Assembly (NCBI RefSeq): GCF_000364445.2
Contig: NZ_CP043538.1
Span: 2,921,612 to 2,985,611, forward strand
Length of the DNA stretch: 64,000 nucleotides
From: Methylobacterium mesophilicum SR1.6/6
GTDB taxonomy: Bacteria; Pseudomonadota; Alphaproteobacteria; Rhizobiales; Beijerinckiaceae
Direction: 5' to 3'
A program made the translations under genes and the position numbers. Each line of letters begins with the position of its first letter. The first letter of the stretch is position 1. The notes under the pieces are model-generated. The model worked only from the letters and a program-made list of their open reading frames with translations. It made no database searches and had not been told where the DNA came from. This document shows positions 18,613 to 31,501 of the stretch, piece after piece.

Positions 18613-19677
18613 TCAGCGCTTGGCGATCGCGTCCGCGAAGGTGGTGATCCGGTTCCGGGCGTAGACGGGCAGGCCGGCGCTGATCGAATTGCCGGTGTTG
18701 AAGCTCGAATTGCCCATCAGGACCTGCGCGGGGAGCAGGTTCTTGAGCACCGGCACGCGGGCATACTCGGCCTTGCGGTCGAGGACGTCGCCCTTGATCG
18801 CGAGCGCCATGTAGGTTGTCACGACCGTCTTGCCGGTGTCGTTCGGCAGTGGCTGGAACACCGCCAGGAACTTGCCGAAGCGCAGGATCTGGTTGACCCA
18901 GAAGATCGTCTGCTCCAGCCCGCCCGTCACCGGCGTGTCGATTTTCGTCAACGCCTTCAGCGGCGCGCCCTGGTCGGGGCCGAGAATGCGCAGCTCGCTC
19001 TGGAACGACACGTATTCGGCGATCTTCTTCGCCGAGCCTTCCTCAAGCTTGTTGGCGAGCTTCACGCCCAGGGGGAGCTTCCCCTCGAGATCGTAGCGGG
19101 ACTCGATGCAGGCGCCCGCGCCCTCGCACCAGGGGCGGTCGGGCCGCTTCGCGAAGGCGGCGGCAGGATCCTTGTTGGGGGTCACGTCGGCGGCGGAGAC
19201 GGCGCGGTGCTTGATCGCCGGGTCCATCTTCTGGACGAAGGCGAGGTTCGCGTAGGAGGCGAGGTCGATCGAGTCCGCCGGCCGCGGTACCACGAAGCGG
19301 CCCTCGGCCACGTAGATCTTCAGCGTCTCGTGACGCGGCTTGGTGACGCCGTTCACCGTGACCGTGTAATCCGGCTCCTTGTAGCCGGGATAGGGCGCCA
19401 GCACCGCGGCCTCGGCGGGCCGCGCCTTCTGCCAGTCGAGATAAGGGATCAGGCCGTTCTCCGGCGCCGACGGGTTGTCGCGGTGGTCCGTGAACAGGAT
19501 CTGGCCGGGCTTGATCGTCGCCGGATCGAGAGCCGACACCGACGGCACTTCCTTGATCCGATCCGGTCCCGGCGGCGGTGCCGTGTCGGCGGCCGGCGTC
19601 TGGGCGCAGAGCGGGCTGGCAGCCGTAAGGGCGAGGGCGAGGGCGGCAGGAATCTGCGGTCGCAACGGACGTCTCAC
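18613..19677 (-). CDS. Exported protein of unknown function
   Basis: A 354-residue protein. It has a signal peptide (VRRPLRPQIPAALALALTAASPLCA) if the GTG at 19677 is used, the only start that gives one. The mature part is rich in beta-type sequence with a pair of cysteines (WCEGAGACIESRY). It contains phrases such as TDHRDNPSAPENGLIPYLDWQKARP, and no enzyme motif that I recognise. It starts 31 bases after the stop of the penicillin-binding protein gene on the same strand. It may therefore be co-transcribed and work in the cell envelope, an inference from position only. Confidence 0.68.
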   Translation of the reverse strand: MRRPLRPQIPAALALALTAASPLCAQTPAADTAPPPGPDRIKEVPSVSALDPATIKPGQILFTDHRDNPSAPENGLIPYLDWQKARPAEAAVLAPYPGYKEPDYTVTVNGVTKPRHETLKIYVAEGRFVVPRPADSIDLASYANLAFVQKMDPAIKHRAVSAADVTPNKDPAAAFAKRPDRPWCEGAGACIESRYDLEGKLPLGVKLANKLEEGSAKKIAEYVSFQSELRILGPDQGAPLKALTKIDTPVTGGLEQTIFWVNQILRFGKFLAVFQPLPNDTGKTVVTTYMALAIKGDVLDRKAEYARVPVLKNLLPAQVLMGNSSFNTGNSISAGLPVYARNRITTFADAIAKR

Positions 19678-19708
19678 GCTTTCGGGGGGAGGGCGGTCGG
19701 TGAAGCGG

Positions 19709-22700
19709 TCAGAAACCGGGATCTTCGCCGAACAGGTAGTCGGGATCGCGGCGGCGCGGCCGGCGCACGCCGTCGTCCCCATAGGGCGAACGGCCGGCTT
19801 GGCCCGGCCAGGGGCTGTAGGGATCCTGGCCGCTCGGATCCAGGTCCCCCTGCGCACGGCGGCTGCGCGGGGCCGGACGCTCGCCGAACGGATCGAGCGG
19901 ATCGGGCCGCGGACGCTCGCCGGTCATGTTTCCGTAGAAGTCGCCTGCGACGCTGGCTCCGTCGTCGGTCCCGGCCAGGTCGCCATCCTCCGCGTCGGGC
20001 CGCATGGCGTACAGAGTCTCCCGCGGGACGAGGCGGTACTGCGTGTCGGCCATGCGCCCGTCGCCGCTCGTGCGGAAATGCTCGAGGAAGCCGCCGCCCG
20101 CAACGCGCACGCCGCTGCGCGGATCTATGGCGAGGTCGGCGATGAACGGCCGCGCCTCGGACGAGGGGCCCCGGAGCGGCGTCTTCGCCACGCCGTTCGC
20201 CCAGGCCGCCTGGACGATGGCGGACGCGATCGGGACCGAGACGTGTCCGCCGGTCTGGCCGCGGCCGAGCGTCTTCCGGCTGCCGTCGGCGTTGTCGTAG
20301 CCGACCCACACCACCACGGTGATCTCGTTGGTGAGACCGGCGAACCACGCGTCGTTCTCGTTCTCCGAAGTTCCGGTTTTGCCGGCCACGTAGGTCGAGA
20401 ACTTTGACAGGGCGGCCGCGGTGCCATGCTGAGTCACCCCCTGCAGCATGGTCTTGAGCTGGTAAAACGCGATCCGGTCCGCCGATCCGATCCGGGTCGG
20501 CTCCCGGGCGGCGTGCGTGTAGAGCGGCTTGCCGTCCCGCTCCACCGATTCGAGGGCGTAGGGCGCAGGCCGCGCTCCTTCGTTGGCCACCGCCGCGTAG
20601 AAGCCCGCGAGGTCGAGCATCCGAACCGGCTGGGCGCCGAGGACGAAGGGGTAATAAGGCTCGCACTCCGCGTAGATCTGCGCCTCCAGCGCGATGTCGC
20701 AGACGCGCTTGAGGCTCGCGGGGGCCTTCGGGGCGATTCCGCCCTGCAGGAGGCGGGCGGTGACCAGGTTCTTGGAGAATTCGAGCCCGCGCCGCAGGGT
20801 CGTCGGCCCGGAACCGCCACCCTCGTAATTCTTCGGCGACCAGGAATCACCGGTGCCGTTGATCGGCGGAAGGGTGACGGGCGAGTCCATCACCAGGGTG
20901 TTCGGCTGGAGGCCGGCATTGAGCGCCGCGAGATAGGTGAGGGGCTTCAGGGTCGAGCCCGGCTGGCGCACGGTCTGGGTGACGCGGTTGAGCTGGCTCA
21001 GCGGGTAGGAGAAGCCACCGGCCATCGCCAGGATGCGCCCGGTCTGGTTCTCCATCACAAGCGCCGCGCCCTGGACGGTCGGCTTGACCCGGATCTGCGC
21101 GCGCAGGCCGCCCTTGCCGCCGGTGAGTTTCACCCGCACCACGTCGTAGGGCTGCAGCTTGCCCCGGGCGATGCCGGGATCGAGGCTGGCCGTCCGGCCG
21201 TCGGCAAGTCCGACCTTCGTGCCGGCCCTGCCGGCCTCCAGCACCACGGCCATCGGCCAACGGACGTCGTAGAGAACGGGACGGGCGCTTTCCAGGGCGA
21301 GCAGCCAAGCCGGCTTCCGCGTCGGCGTCGCCGCGGCAGCCTTCTCAGCCTTGAGCGTCTTTGCGTCCGGCTTGACCGCGTCCGCGCGCGCGCCGGTCAC
21401 GCCCGGCGCAGCCTGCGGGGATCCTTCCGGGGCCGGTGTCGCGGCCTGGATGCGGCGGACGCTGTCGGCGAGGTTGAGTTCCGCACCGGTGAAGGTCTGC
21501 CGGCCCGTCGCGCGCTCGTAATTCGAAAGGCCATCCTGCAAGGCTTCTTCGACGGCGCGCTGCAACCCGGCGTTGATCGTGGAACGCACGGTCAGCGAGC
21601 CGGACGTCAGCGACTCCACGCCCGCGAAGGTGCGCGCCTCGCGGTTCAGGAAATCCACCACGTAGAAACCGGAGTCGCGGCGGGTGGTCTCGATCGGCTT
21701 CAGGCCGAGGTCGGCCTTGATGGCGGCGGCCATCTCGGCCTCCGTGATGGTGCCCTCTTCCTTGAGGCGGGCCAGCACGTAGGCGCGGCGCTCCCGCGCC
21801 CGGTCCGGATATTTGTCCGGGCTGTAGAAGTTCGGCCCCTTCGGCATTCCGGCGAGCAGCGCCGCCTCCGGCAGGGTGAGCTGACCGACAGGCTTCCCGA
21901 AATAGCTCTCCGCCGCCATCTCGATTCCGTAGGCGCCGCGGCCGAGATAGATCCCGTTCAGATAGAGGCCGAGGATCTGCGGCTTGGTGAGGATCCGCTC
22001 GAGGCGCGACGCCACGATCATCTCGCGGATCTTGCGCTCGTAGGTGACGTCGTCGCCGACCGAGAGGTTCTTCACCACCTGCTGCGTGATGGTCGAGCCG
22101 CCCGCGGGCCGGCCCGGCGCGGCGAGGTTGCCGATGAAGGCGCGGATCACACCGCGCTCGTCGATGCCGTGATGGCTCTCGAAGCGCTTGTCCTCCGCGG
22201 CGATGAAGGCCTTCTGCACCAGCGTCGGCACCGCAGTGATGGGCACAGTGATGCGCCGCCCGTTCGGCTCGGCCGCCTCCGCGAAGGGTTTACCGGCGCC
22301 ATCGAGGATGCGGGTCAGGCCGGGCAGCGCCTTGTCGCGCAGGGCCTCTGCGCTCGGCAGGTCCTTGGTGGCGTTGTCGTAGAACTCGATCACCGCCTTC
22401 GCGTCGAAGGGGGAGTTCGGCGGGTCCTCACCCTTGCAGAACTGCTTGTAGCTCGTGTTCAATTCGTTGATGTCGAGCCCATGCAGGATCTTCGGCGCGG
22501 CGGGGCCGGCGACGCTCGACGGATCCTCCATGGCGGTGGAGATCAGCTCGTCGAGGTTGATGTCCTCGATGTCGAACGATTTCCGCATATGGGCGCAGCC
22601 GTCGCGCAGCAGGCGCACGACCTCGGGTCCATCCGTGACAGGATCGAACCGCGTGCGGACCGCGTCCGGCCGGGTCGTGACCTGGCTCAGGGTGAGGGCG

Positions 22701-22732
22701 GTCGCGAACAGCTTGATCAGGATGGCGTTCAT
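19709..22732 (-). CDS. Class A penicillin-binding protein (transglycosylase/transpeptidase), long form
   Basis: A bifunctional peptidoglycan synthase of 1007 aa, longer than the usual 650-850. An N-terminal hydrophobic anchor is followed by about 150 residues with no known domain. The GT51 transglycosylase comes next, with EDKRFESH at residues 180-187, GGSTITQQ and the GLYLNGIYLGRGAYGIE region. A linker and OB-like part lead to the transpeptidase. Its motifs are STLK (active Ser), SKN and KTGT. The C-terminal tail of about 90 residues is Arg/Pro/Gly/Asp-rich and probably disordered. The ATG at 22732 was chosen over GTG 22804. Role: cell-wall synthesis on the periplasmic face. Confidence 0.92.
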   Translation of the reverse strand: MNAILIKLFATALTLSQVTTRPDAVRTRFDPVTDGPEVVRLLRDGCAHMRKSFDIEDINLDELISTAMEDPSSVAGPAAPKILHGLDINELNTSYKQFCKGEDPPNSPFDAKAVIEFYDNATKDLPSAEALRDKALPGLTRILDGAGKPFAEAAEPNGRRITVPITAVPTLVQKAFIAAEDKRFESHHGIDERGVIRAFIGNLAAPGRPAGGSTITQQVVKNLSVGDDVTYERKIREMIVASRLERILTKPQILGLYLNGIYLGRGAYGIEMAAESYFGKPVGQLTLPEAALLAGMPKGPNFYSPDKYPDRARERRAYVLARLKEEGTITEAEMAAAIKADLGLKPIETTRRDSGFYVVDFLNREARTFAGVESLTSGSLTVRSTINAGLQRAVEEALQDGLSNYERATGRQTFTGAELNLADSVRRIQAATPAPEGSPQAAPGVTGARADAVKPDAKTLKAEKAAAATPTRKPAWLLALESARPVLYDVRWPMAVVLEAGRAGTKVGLADGRTASLDPGIARGKLQPYDVVRVKLTGGKGGLRAQIRVKPTVQGAALVMENQTGRILAMAGGFSYPLSQLNRVTQTVRQPGSTLKPLTYLAALNAGLQPNTLVMDSPVTLPPINGTGDSWSPKNYEGGGSGPTTLRRGLEFSKNLVTARLLQGGIAPKAPASLKRVCDIALEAQIYAECEPYYPFVLGAQPVRMLDLAGFYAAVANEGARPAPYALESVERDGKPLYTHAAREPTRIGSADRIAFYQLKTMLQGVTQHGTAAALSKFSTYVAGKTGTSENENDAWFAGLTNEITVVVWVGYDNADGSRKTLGRGQTGGHVSVPIASAIVQAAWANGVAKTPLRGPSSEARPFIADLAIDPRSGVRVAGGGFLEHFRTSGDGRMADTQYRLVPRETLYAMRPDAEDGDLAGTDDGASVAGDFYGNMTGERPRPDPLDPFGERPAPRSRRAQGDLDPSGQDPYSPWPGQAGRSPYGDDGVRRPRRRDPDYLFGEDPGF

Positions 22733-22890
22733 GCGGGCCGGATTTGCGGGACGCGACAGGGCGGCCGCGGACAGTCCGGGCGCGCGCCTGAACAGGGCGT
22801 GCACAACGCGGCTGTTTTAAGGACATCGGGCAACGGCAACGCTTTTGCCCGACGCGGCGTTCGTGCTTCGCGACGACGCCGGGGGGCCGC

Positions 22891-24558
22891 ATGATCACCG
22901 ACCTGTGGTACAAGAACGCCATCATCTACTGCCTGTCCGTCGGCACTTACATGGATGCCAACGGTGACGGCATCGGCGACTTCGCCGGACTGGAGCGTCG
23001 GCTCGACTACATCCAGGGCCTGGGCGCCACCGCGGTCTGGCTGATGCCGTTCCAGCCCTCGCCCAAGAAGGACGGCGGCTACGACATCGCCGACTATTAC
23101 GGCGTCGACCCGGATTACGGCTCGCTCGGCGACTTCGTGGCTTTCACCCACGCCGCCAAGCAGCGCGGCCTGCGGGTGCTGATCGACCTCGTGGTCAACC
23201 ACACCTCGGACAAGCATCCCTGGTTCCAGTCGGCCCGGTCCAGCCCGGATTCGCCCTATCGCGACTGGTACGTCTGGTCGAAGGAGAGACCGGCCACCGC
23301 CGACGAGGGCATGGTCTTCCCCGGCGTACAGGACACCACCTGGACGTACGATACGAAGGCCAAGGCCTGGTACTTCCACCGATTCTTCAACTTCCAGCCG
23401 GATCTCAACACGGCCAATCCGGAGGTGCTCGCCGAGATCCTCAAGATCATGGGGTTCTGGATCGAACTCGGTGTGTCGGGCTTCCGGATGGATGCCGTGC
23501 CCTTCGTGATCGCCGAGAAGGGCGCCGACGTCGGCGGCAAGCCGCGCGAACAGTTCGAGATGCTGCGCGACCTGCGCGAATTCCTGCAATGGCGCCAGGG
23601 CGACAGCATCATCCTGGCCGAAGCCAACATCCTGCCCAAGCAGGATCTCGACTATTTCGGCGACGACGCCGACCGCATGCACATGATGTTCAACTTCCAG
23701 GTCAATCAGGCGACGTTCTACGCGCTGGCGGCCCACGACGCCCGACCCCTCGTGAAGGCGATCGAGCGGACGAAGCCGCGACCGCTCTCGTGCCAGTGGG
23801 GCATCTTCCTGCGCAATCACGACGAACTGGATCTCGGCCGCCTCAGCGAGACGCAGCGTCAGGCGGTCTTTTCCGCGTTCGGGCCAGAGAAGGGGATGCA
23901 GCTCTACGAGCGCGGGATCCGGCGCCGCTTCGCCCCGATGCTCGCGGGCGATCCACGCCGCATCAGGCTCGCCTACTCGCTGATGTTCACCCTCCCGGGC
24001 ACGCCGGTTCTGCGCTACGGCGACGAGATCGGTATGGGCGACGACCTGACGCTCAAGGAGCGCGATTGCGCCCGCACGCCGATGCAGTGGACCAGCGAGC
24101 ACCAGGCCGGCTTCTCGAAGGCGAACAAGACCGTCCTGCCGCTCATCGATCACGGTCCCTACGGCTACGCGCACGTCAACGTCGCCGACCAGCGCCACGA
24201 CCAGGGTTCGCTGCTCAACTGGATGCAGGGGATGATCCGGCAGCGGAAGGAGGCCCCGGAAATCGGCTGGGGCGACGTCGTGGCGTTGGACACGGGCCGG
24301 CCGTCGGTCCTGGCGCTGCGCTACGAGTGGCGCGGCAACGCGGTGCTTTGCCTTCACAACCTGGCGCCCGAGCCGGTGGAGGTCGCCCTCGACACGGGCC
24401 TTCCCGCGCCGGAGGGCGATATGCTGGTCGATCTCCTCACCGGCGCGCACAGCGAGGCCGGAGACGACGGGACACACTGCCTGTTCGTGGAGGGCTACGG
24501 CTACCACTGGTTCCGCATCGGCGGCCTGGACGCGCTCCTGAAGCGCCGCCCCGCGTGA
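22891..24558 (+). CDS. Alpha-amylase family (GH13) enzyme, trehalose-synthase-like
   Basis: A 555-residue cytoplasmic GH13 enzyme. The catalytic residues are visible: GFRMDAVPF (Asp nucleophile), ILAEANI (acid/base Glu) and NHDELDLG (transition-state Asp). DLVVNHTSDKHPWF is another family motif. The N-terminus (WYKNAIIYCLSVGTYMDANGDG) is the trehalose synthase pattern, so it may interconvert maltose and trehalose. A maltokinase fusion is absent. Alternatives are an oligo-1,6-glucosidase-like or other glucan enzyme. It starts 158 bases upstream-divergent from the penicillin-binding protein gene. Confidence 0.88.
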   Translation: MITDLWYKNAIIYCLSVGTYMDANGDGIGDFAGLERRLDYIQGLGATAVWLMPFQPSPKKDGGYDIADYYGVDPDYGSLGDFVAFTHAAKQRGLRVLIDLVVNHTSDKHPWFQSARSSPDSPYRDWYVWSKERPATADEGMVFPGVQDTTWTYDTKAKAWYFHRFFNFQPDLNTANPEVLAEILKIMGFWIELGVSGFRMDAVPFVIAEKGADVGGKPREQFEMLRDLREFLQWRQGDSIILAEANILPKQDLDYFGDDADRMHMMFNFQVNQATFYALAAHDARPLVKAIERTKPRPLSCQWGIFLRNHDELDLGRLSETQRQAVFSAFGPEKGMQLYERGIRRRFAPMLAGDPRRIRLAYSLMFTLPGTPVLRYGDEIGMGDDLTLKERDCARTPMQWTSEHQAGFSKANKTVLPLIDHGPYGYAHVNVADQRHDQGSLLNWMQGMIRQRKEAPEIGWGDVVALDTGRPSVLALRYEWRGNAVLCLHNLAPEPVEVALDTGLPAPEGDMLVDLLTGAHSEAGDDGTHCLFVEGYGYHWFRIGGLDALLKRRPA

Positions 24559-24646
24559 ACGCCACCGCCACGGGTGTGCAGTGCCGCCGATCGCGCTAAA
24601 CGAGGGGGATCCGCGCCTGCCGGGCGCCCGCCACACCGAGTAAGCT

Positions 24647-25291
24647 ATGCCAGGAACGCCCCGCGCCGGGATCATCCCGGTCACGCCCTTCCAGCAGAAC
24701 TGCACCCTGATCTGGGACGATGCCACCAAGGTCGGCGCCGTGGTCGATCCGGGCGGAGACCTCGACCGGATCGAGGCCGCGATCCGCGAGCAGGGCGTCC
24801 AGGTGGAGAAGATCCTGCTGACTCACGGCCATGTCGACCACGCCGCGGGCGCCGACGAATTGCGGGAACGCCTCGGCGTGCCGATCGAGGGGCCGCACCA
24901 GGCCGACAAGTTCCTCCTCGACTCTCTTCCGGAGACGGCGGCGAATTACGGCCTCGGCGAAGCCCGTCCGGTGACACCCGACCGCTGGCTCGACGAGGGC
25001 GATGCCGTAACGGTGGGGGGGCTTGGCTTCGACATCCTCCACTGCCCGGGGCACTCGCCCGGCAGCGTGGTCTTCGTGAGCCGTGACGCGCGGTTCGCGC
25101 TGGTGGGCGACGTGGTGTTCAAGGGTTCGGTCGGCCGCACCGACCTGCCGGGCGGTAACCACGATCAGCTGATCCGGGCCATCAAGGAGAAGGTCCTGCC
25201 GCTCGGCGACGACATCGCCTTCATCCCGGGCCACGGCCCGATCGGCACGCTCGGCGAGGAGCGCGTGTCGAACCCCTTCCTGCAGGATTGA
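24647..25291 (+). CDS. MBL-fold metallo-hydrolase (glyoxalase II-like)
   Basis: A 214-residue metallo-beta-lactamase-fold enzyme. THGHVDHAAG carries the HxHxDH zinc site, HCPGHSPGS gives another ligand His and GDVVFKGSVGRTD the bridging Asp. FIPGHGPIG completes the site. Short YcbL-like glyoxalase II relatives have this length and lack the C-terminal substrate domain. It probably hydrolyses a small thioester or similar ester. Confidence 0.88.
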   Translation: MPGTPRAGIIPVTPFQQNCTLIWDDATKVGAVVDPGGDLDRIEAAIREQGVQVEKILLTHGHVDHAAGADELRERLGVPIEGPHQADKFLLDSLPETAANYGLGEARPVTPDRWLDEGDAVTVGGLGFDILHCPGHSPGSVVFVSRDARFALVGDVVFKGSVGRTDLPGGNHDQLIRAIKEKVLPLGDDIAFIPGHGPIGTLGEERVSNPFLQD

Positions 25292-25439
25292 GCCCCGCAG
25301 GCTGACCCTCGTGCGTGCCGCACGCACGGAATGCCGCGCATCTTGAAGCCCGGAACCCCGTGTCGGGCGATCCGGGACCAAGTCTTCGGGACGGGGATGG
25401 CACCCTTCGTTCCGCCACACGCCCCGAAAGGATTGCCCC

Positions 25440-29025
<3,586 letters not shown>

Positions 29026-29310
29026 CGCGGACGACAGTGGTCTGTCGGTCCGAAACTGCGAGAGTGTCAGGAAATAATGCGCGGTTTTCTGACTACTTCT
29101 CGAAAAACGAAGGGCTAGGTTAAGATACTGGAATCACTCCATATTTTGCGTAGTAACCGTGTGCGATGGGCCCTCTCGCTCTTCAAAACCCGATATTGGG
29201 GCGCAGCCCATGGGTCGGCGACGTCAGCTGGCATGCTTCAACTACGCTGGCAGTCGCAGGGCTCCCCGCTGCATGATGTTCGGGTGTCTCGCCGCTGATA
29301 GCAAAATCTC
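29026..29310. other. AT-richer spacer between gyrB and the accessory island
   Basis: About 285 bases without a gene. The composition changes from typical gyrB coding DNA to locally AT-rich stretches (for example 29070-29150). I could not find a clear inverted or direct repeat, tRNA end or att core in it. It is probably the island boundary and the promoter region of the TniQ-like gene. Confidence 0.4.
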
Positions 29311-31260
29311 ATGACCAGACGAAGGTACGCATCGATACAGGGCTACCATCCGCGTCTGGTCGTTCGAACATCGCCGGAAAAGGGCGAGGGCTTTCTAGGC
29401 TGGGTGCTGCGGCTGACCCAGATCAACGGCTACGAATTTTCTGAATGGATCTTACGTTCGGCGGGCATGAGAGCCCCGGACCTTCTCTCGCGTGAGGGCG
29501 TCATAGAGCGTCTGCGCCTGATGACACAGGTGGCGGTGCATGACCTGCAGACGCTCGTGCCACGGTTGGATACCGCTGGTTGGCGGTGGGCGGAAATACC
29601 GGGGATGGACATCTCGGTAGCCCTGTTCGACGCACGAAAGCCGAAGGTCTGCCCCGTCTGCTTGGCTGAGAAAGGCTTCGTCCAAGCGGCTTGGGGTCTA
29701 CGCATATGGACCTGCTGCCCGGACCATGAGTGTAGGCTCGTGAACGTGTGTCCGCGCTGCGGCTCGCCGATCACATGGAGGCGTCGACACGTCGACCTTT
29801 GTCCTAATCCCAACTGCGGTGGCCGTTATTCCAGCTCGGAGATCCAAAGGGCCGGCGAGGAGGAAGTAGAGCTTGCCCTCCTGCTGGGTCAAGCACTCGG
29901 TTCCGAAACGCTTTCGCGCCTTCCGGCCCTCACCAGCGTGTTCGGCGAGTTGTCGCCCCAGGACATCGTGACCATGGCAAGCCGGCTCGGCTTCAGACGC
30001 ATGCGCGAGACGTATCGCGGAAGCGCTGACTCGTCCGACATCGCGGAAGCCGCGATCAAAGCGGCCCGGCTGTTGTCTAACTGGCCGACGGGCTTTCACG
30101 ACTTCATCAGGTCACAAAGAGTTCTCGCGGACGGCTCGACGACGGGCGGGGCGGCGCGGGATCCCGAGATCACGTTCCTACTCCGAGCTAAAACCTGGAA
30201 CGGTGAGTTCCTCTTGCCCTCCGAAGCCAGGTTCATCTTCGCAAAGGAGTTCCAGAACTTCTTGGACATCACGGGAGATGGTCGCGCGCCTGCCCTGCGA
30301 CAGGCCCTGGCGGGCGAAGGGTCCTCCGACCGTTGGATGTCGCTCCCTCAGGCGGCTAAAGCGCTTGGGATCGACCGGAGAACTCTGGCTCGTATGGCTC
30401 GTGATGGGTCGCTCGTTGGCATACGTTTCGTCCAAAACGACAAGACGTTCACGTTCGTGGATCGTCACGAGATCGAGCGCCGACTAAAGGCAACCGGATC
30501 AGGTAAGACGCTCGCGAACCTTCGCCGCAATGGCGAAGCCCTTTCTCACGGAACTGCGAGCCGATTACTGGGCATCAGGCCCAACAAGGTTGCGCCCTTG
30601 TTGGAAGACGGGCTCTTGAGCGCGATCAGCGGAACGTCGGGGCGCTTCGTCGACCGGGCGTCGGCCGTCCGACTACTGGAGAAGTTGGAGGCCAACGTGC
30701 CCGGTTGCGGCAGTCACGCTGACCGACGGTTGATCTACGACACATGTGAAGTCGTCCAACGCGTGCGGGGCCATGGCATGGCATTCATCCTTCGCGCGGT
30801 GCTGGCAGGAACACTACGTCCAGTTGATATCTTGATCGATGGTGTCGGATTGCGGCGGATAGGCTTTTTGCGTACCGAGGTAGCACGATTTGAACGGGAT
30901 CATCGGAAATCGAACGGGAATGTACACATCTCTGACGCCGCCCGCCAGTTGGATTGTTACAATATCGATATTCGACGCTTGATAGCGTCCAATCTCCTTC
31001 GACATGGCGAAACAAGTATCGACGTTGATGCCAAAAGCATCCGGAGCTTCCAGACCAAGCACGTTTCGGGACGTGCCTTCGCAAGGGAGTATGGCATCAC
31101 GACAGGTAGGCTGGATCGACTTCTCCGCGAGATGGACGTTGAGCCAGTATTGCCTGTGACCGATCCGCGGATCAGCACATCGTTTTGGCGTCGAAACGAT
31201 ACGAGACGATTGCAGGGACGGTTCGAGAGGAGGCGGTTGGCCATCGACGACGAAGGTTGA
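29311..31260 (+). CDS. TniQ-like zinc-finger protein with extra helix-turn-helix repeats
   Basis: A 649-residue protein. Its N-terminal third carries the TniQ pattern: CPVC (residues 114-117), CCPDHEC (135-141), CPRCGSPI (147-154) and CPNPNC (164-169), two zinc-finger-like clusters. After residue 340 come four HTH-like segments: LPQAAKALGIDRRTLARMA near 344, LSHGTASRLLGI near 409, ISDAARQLDC near 539 and SGRAFAREYGITTGRLDRLL near 585. TniQ proteins guide Tn7/Tn5053-type transposition to target sites. No TniA, TniB or resolvase gene is nearby, so this is an orphan. Codon use (ATA, TTA, AGA, AGG) differs from neighbours, which suggests transfer. Confidence 0.82.
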   Translation: MTRRRYASIQGYHPRLVVRTSPEKGEGFLGWVLRLTQINGYEFSEWILRSAGMRAPDLLSREGVIERLRLMTQVAVHDLQTLVPRLDTAGWRWAEIPGMDISVALFDARKPKVCPVCLAEKGFVQAAWGLRIWTCCPDHECRLVNVCPRCGSPITWRRRHVDLCPNPNCGGRYSSSEIQRAGEEEVELALLLGQALGSETLSRLPALTSVFGELSPQDIVTMASRLGFRRMRETYRGSADSSDIAEAAIKAARLLSNWPTGFHDFIRSQRVLADGSTTGGAARDPEITFLLRAKTWNGEFLLPSEARFIFAKEFQNFLDITGDGRAPALRQALAGEGSSDRWMSLPQAAKALGIDRRTLARMARDGSLVGIRFVQNDKTFTFVDRHEIERRLKATGSGKTLANLRRNGEALSHGTASRLLGIRPNKVAPLLEDGLLSAISGTSGRFVDRASAVRLLEKLEANVPGCGSHADRRLIYDTCEVVQRVRGHGMAFILRAVLAGTLRPVDILIDGVGLRRIGFLRTEVARFERDHRKSNGNVHISDAARQLDCYNIDIRRLIASNLLRHGETSIDVDAKSIRSFQTKHVSGRAFAREYGITTGRLDRLLREMDVEPVLPVTDPRISTSFWRRNDTRRLQGRFERRRLAIDDEG

Positions 31261-31501
31261 CATCGGGGCATGCGTAGCGAGATCGATCTGAGGCCCGACC
31301 GTCCCATGTCACTCCTTCGGGCGTTGCAACGCGCTCGAAGGGAGCCCTTCGTGTGACCCGCCCGACAACGGTCGCAGCCGCGCCGTTCGACGCGATCCGG
31401 GCCTCTCACCACAAGACCATGTGGCACCCCTATTCCGTTTCCCGGGTCTCACTGAGTGAGTCGACCTCATCCGGAACCAATGGCGAATGGGCGCGCGCGG
31501 T

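Noticed and set aside
20426..22894. Long plus-strand open frame of 822 codons
   Set aside because: It is antisense to the penicillin-binding protein gene, is extremely rich in Arg, Gly and His, and has no domain. It is a by-product of high GC.
29311..31260. A complete Tn5053-type transposon
   Set aside because: No TniA, TniB, resolvase or end repeats were found near the TniQ-like gene.
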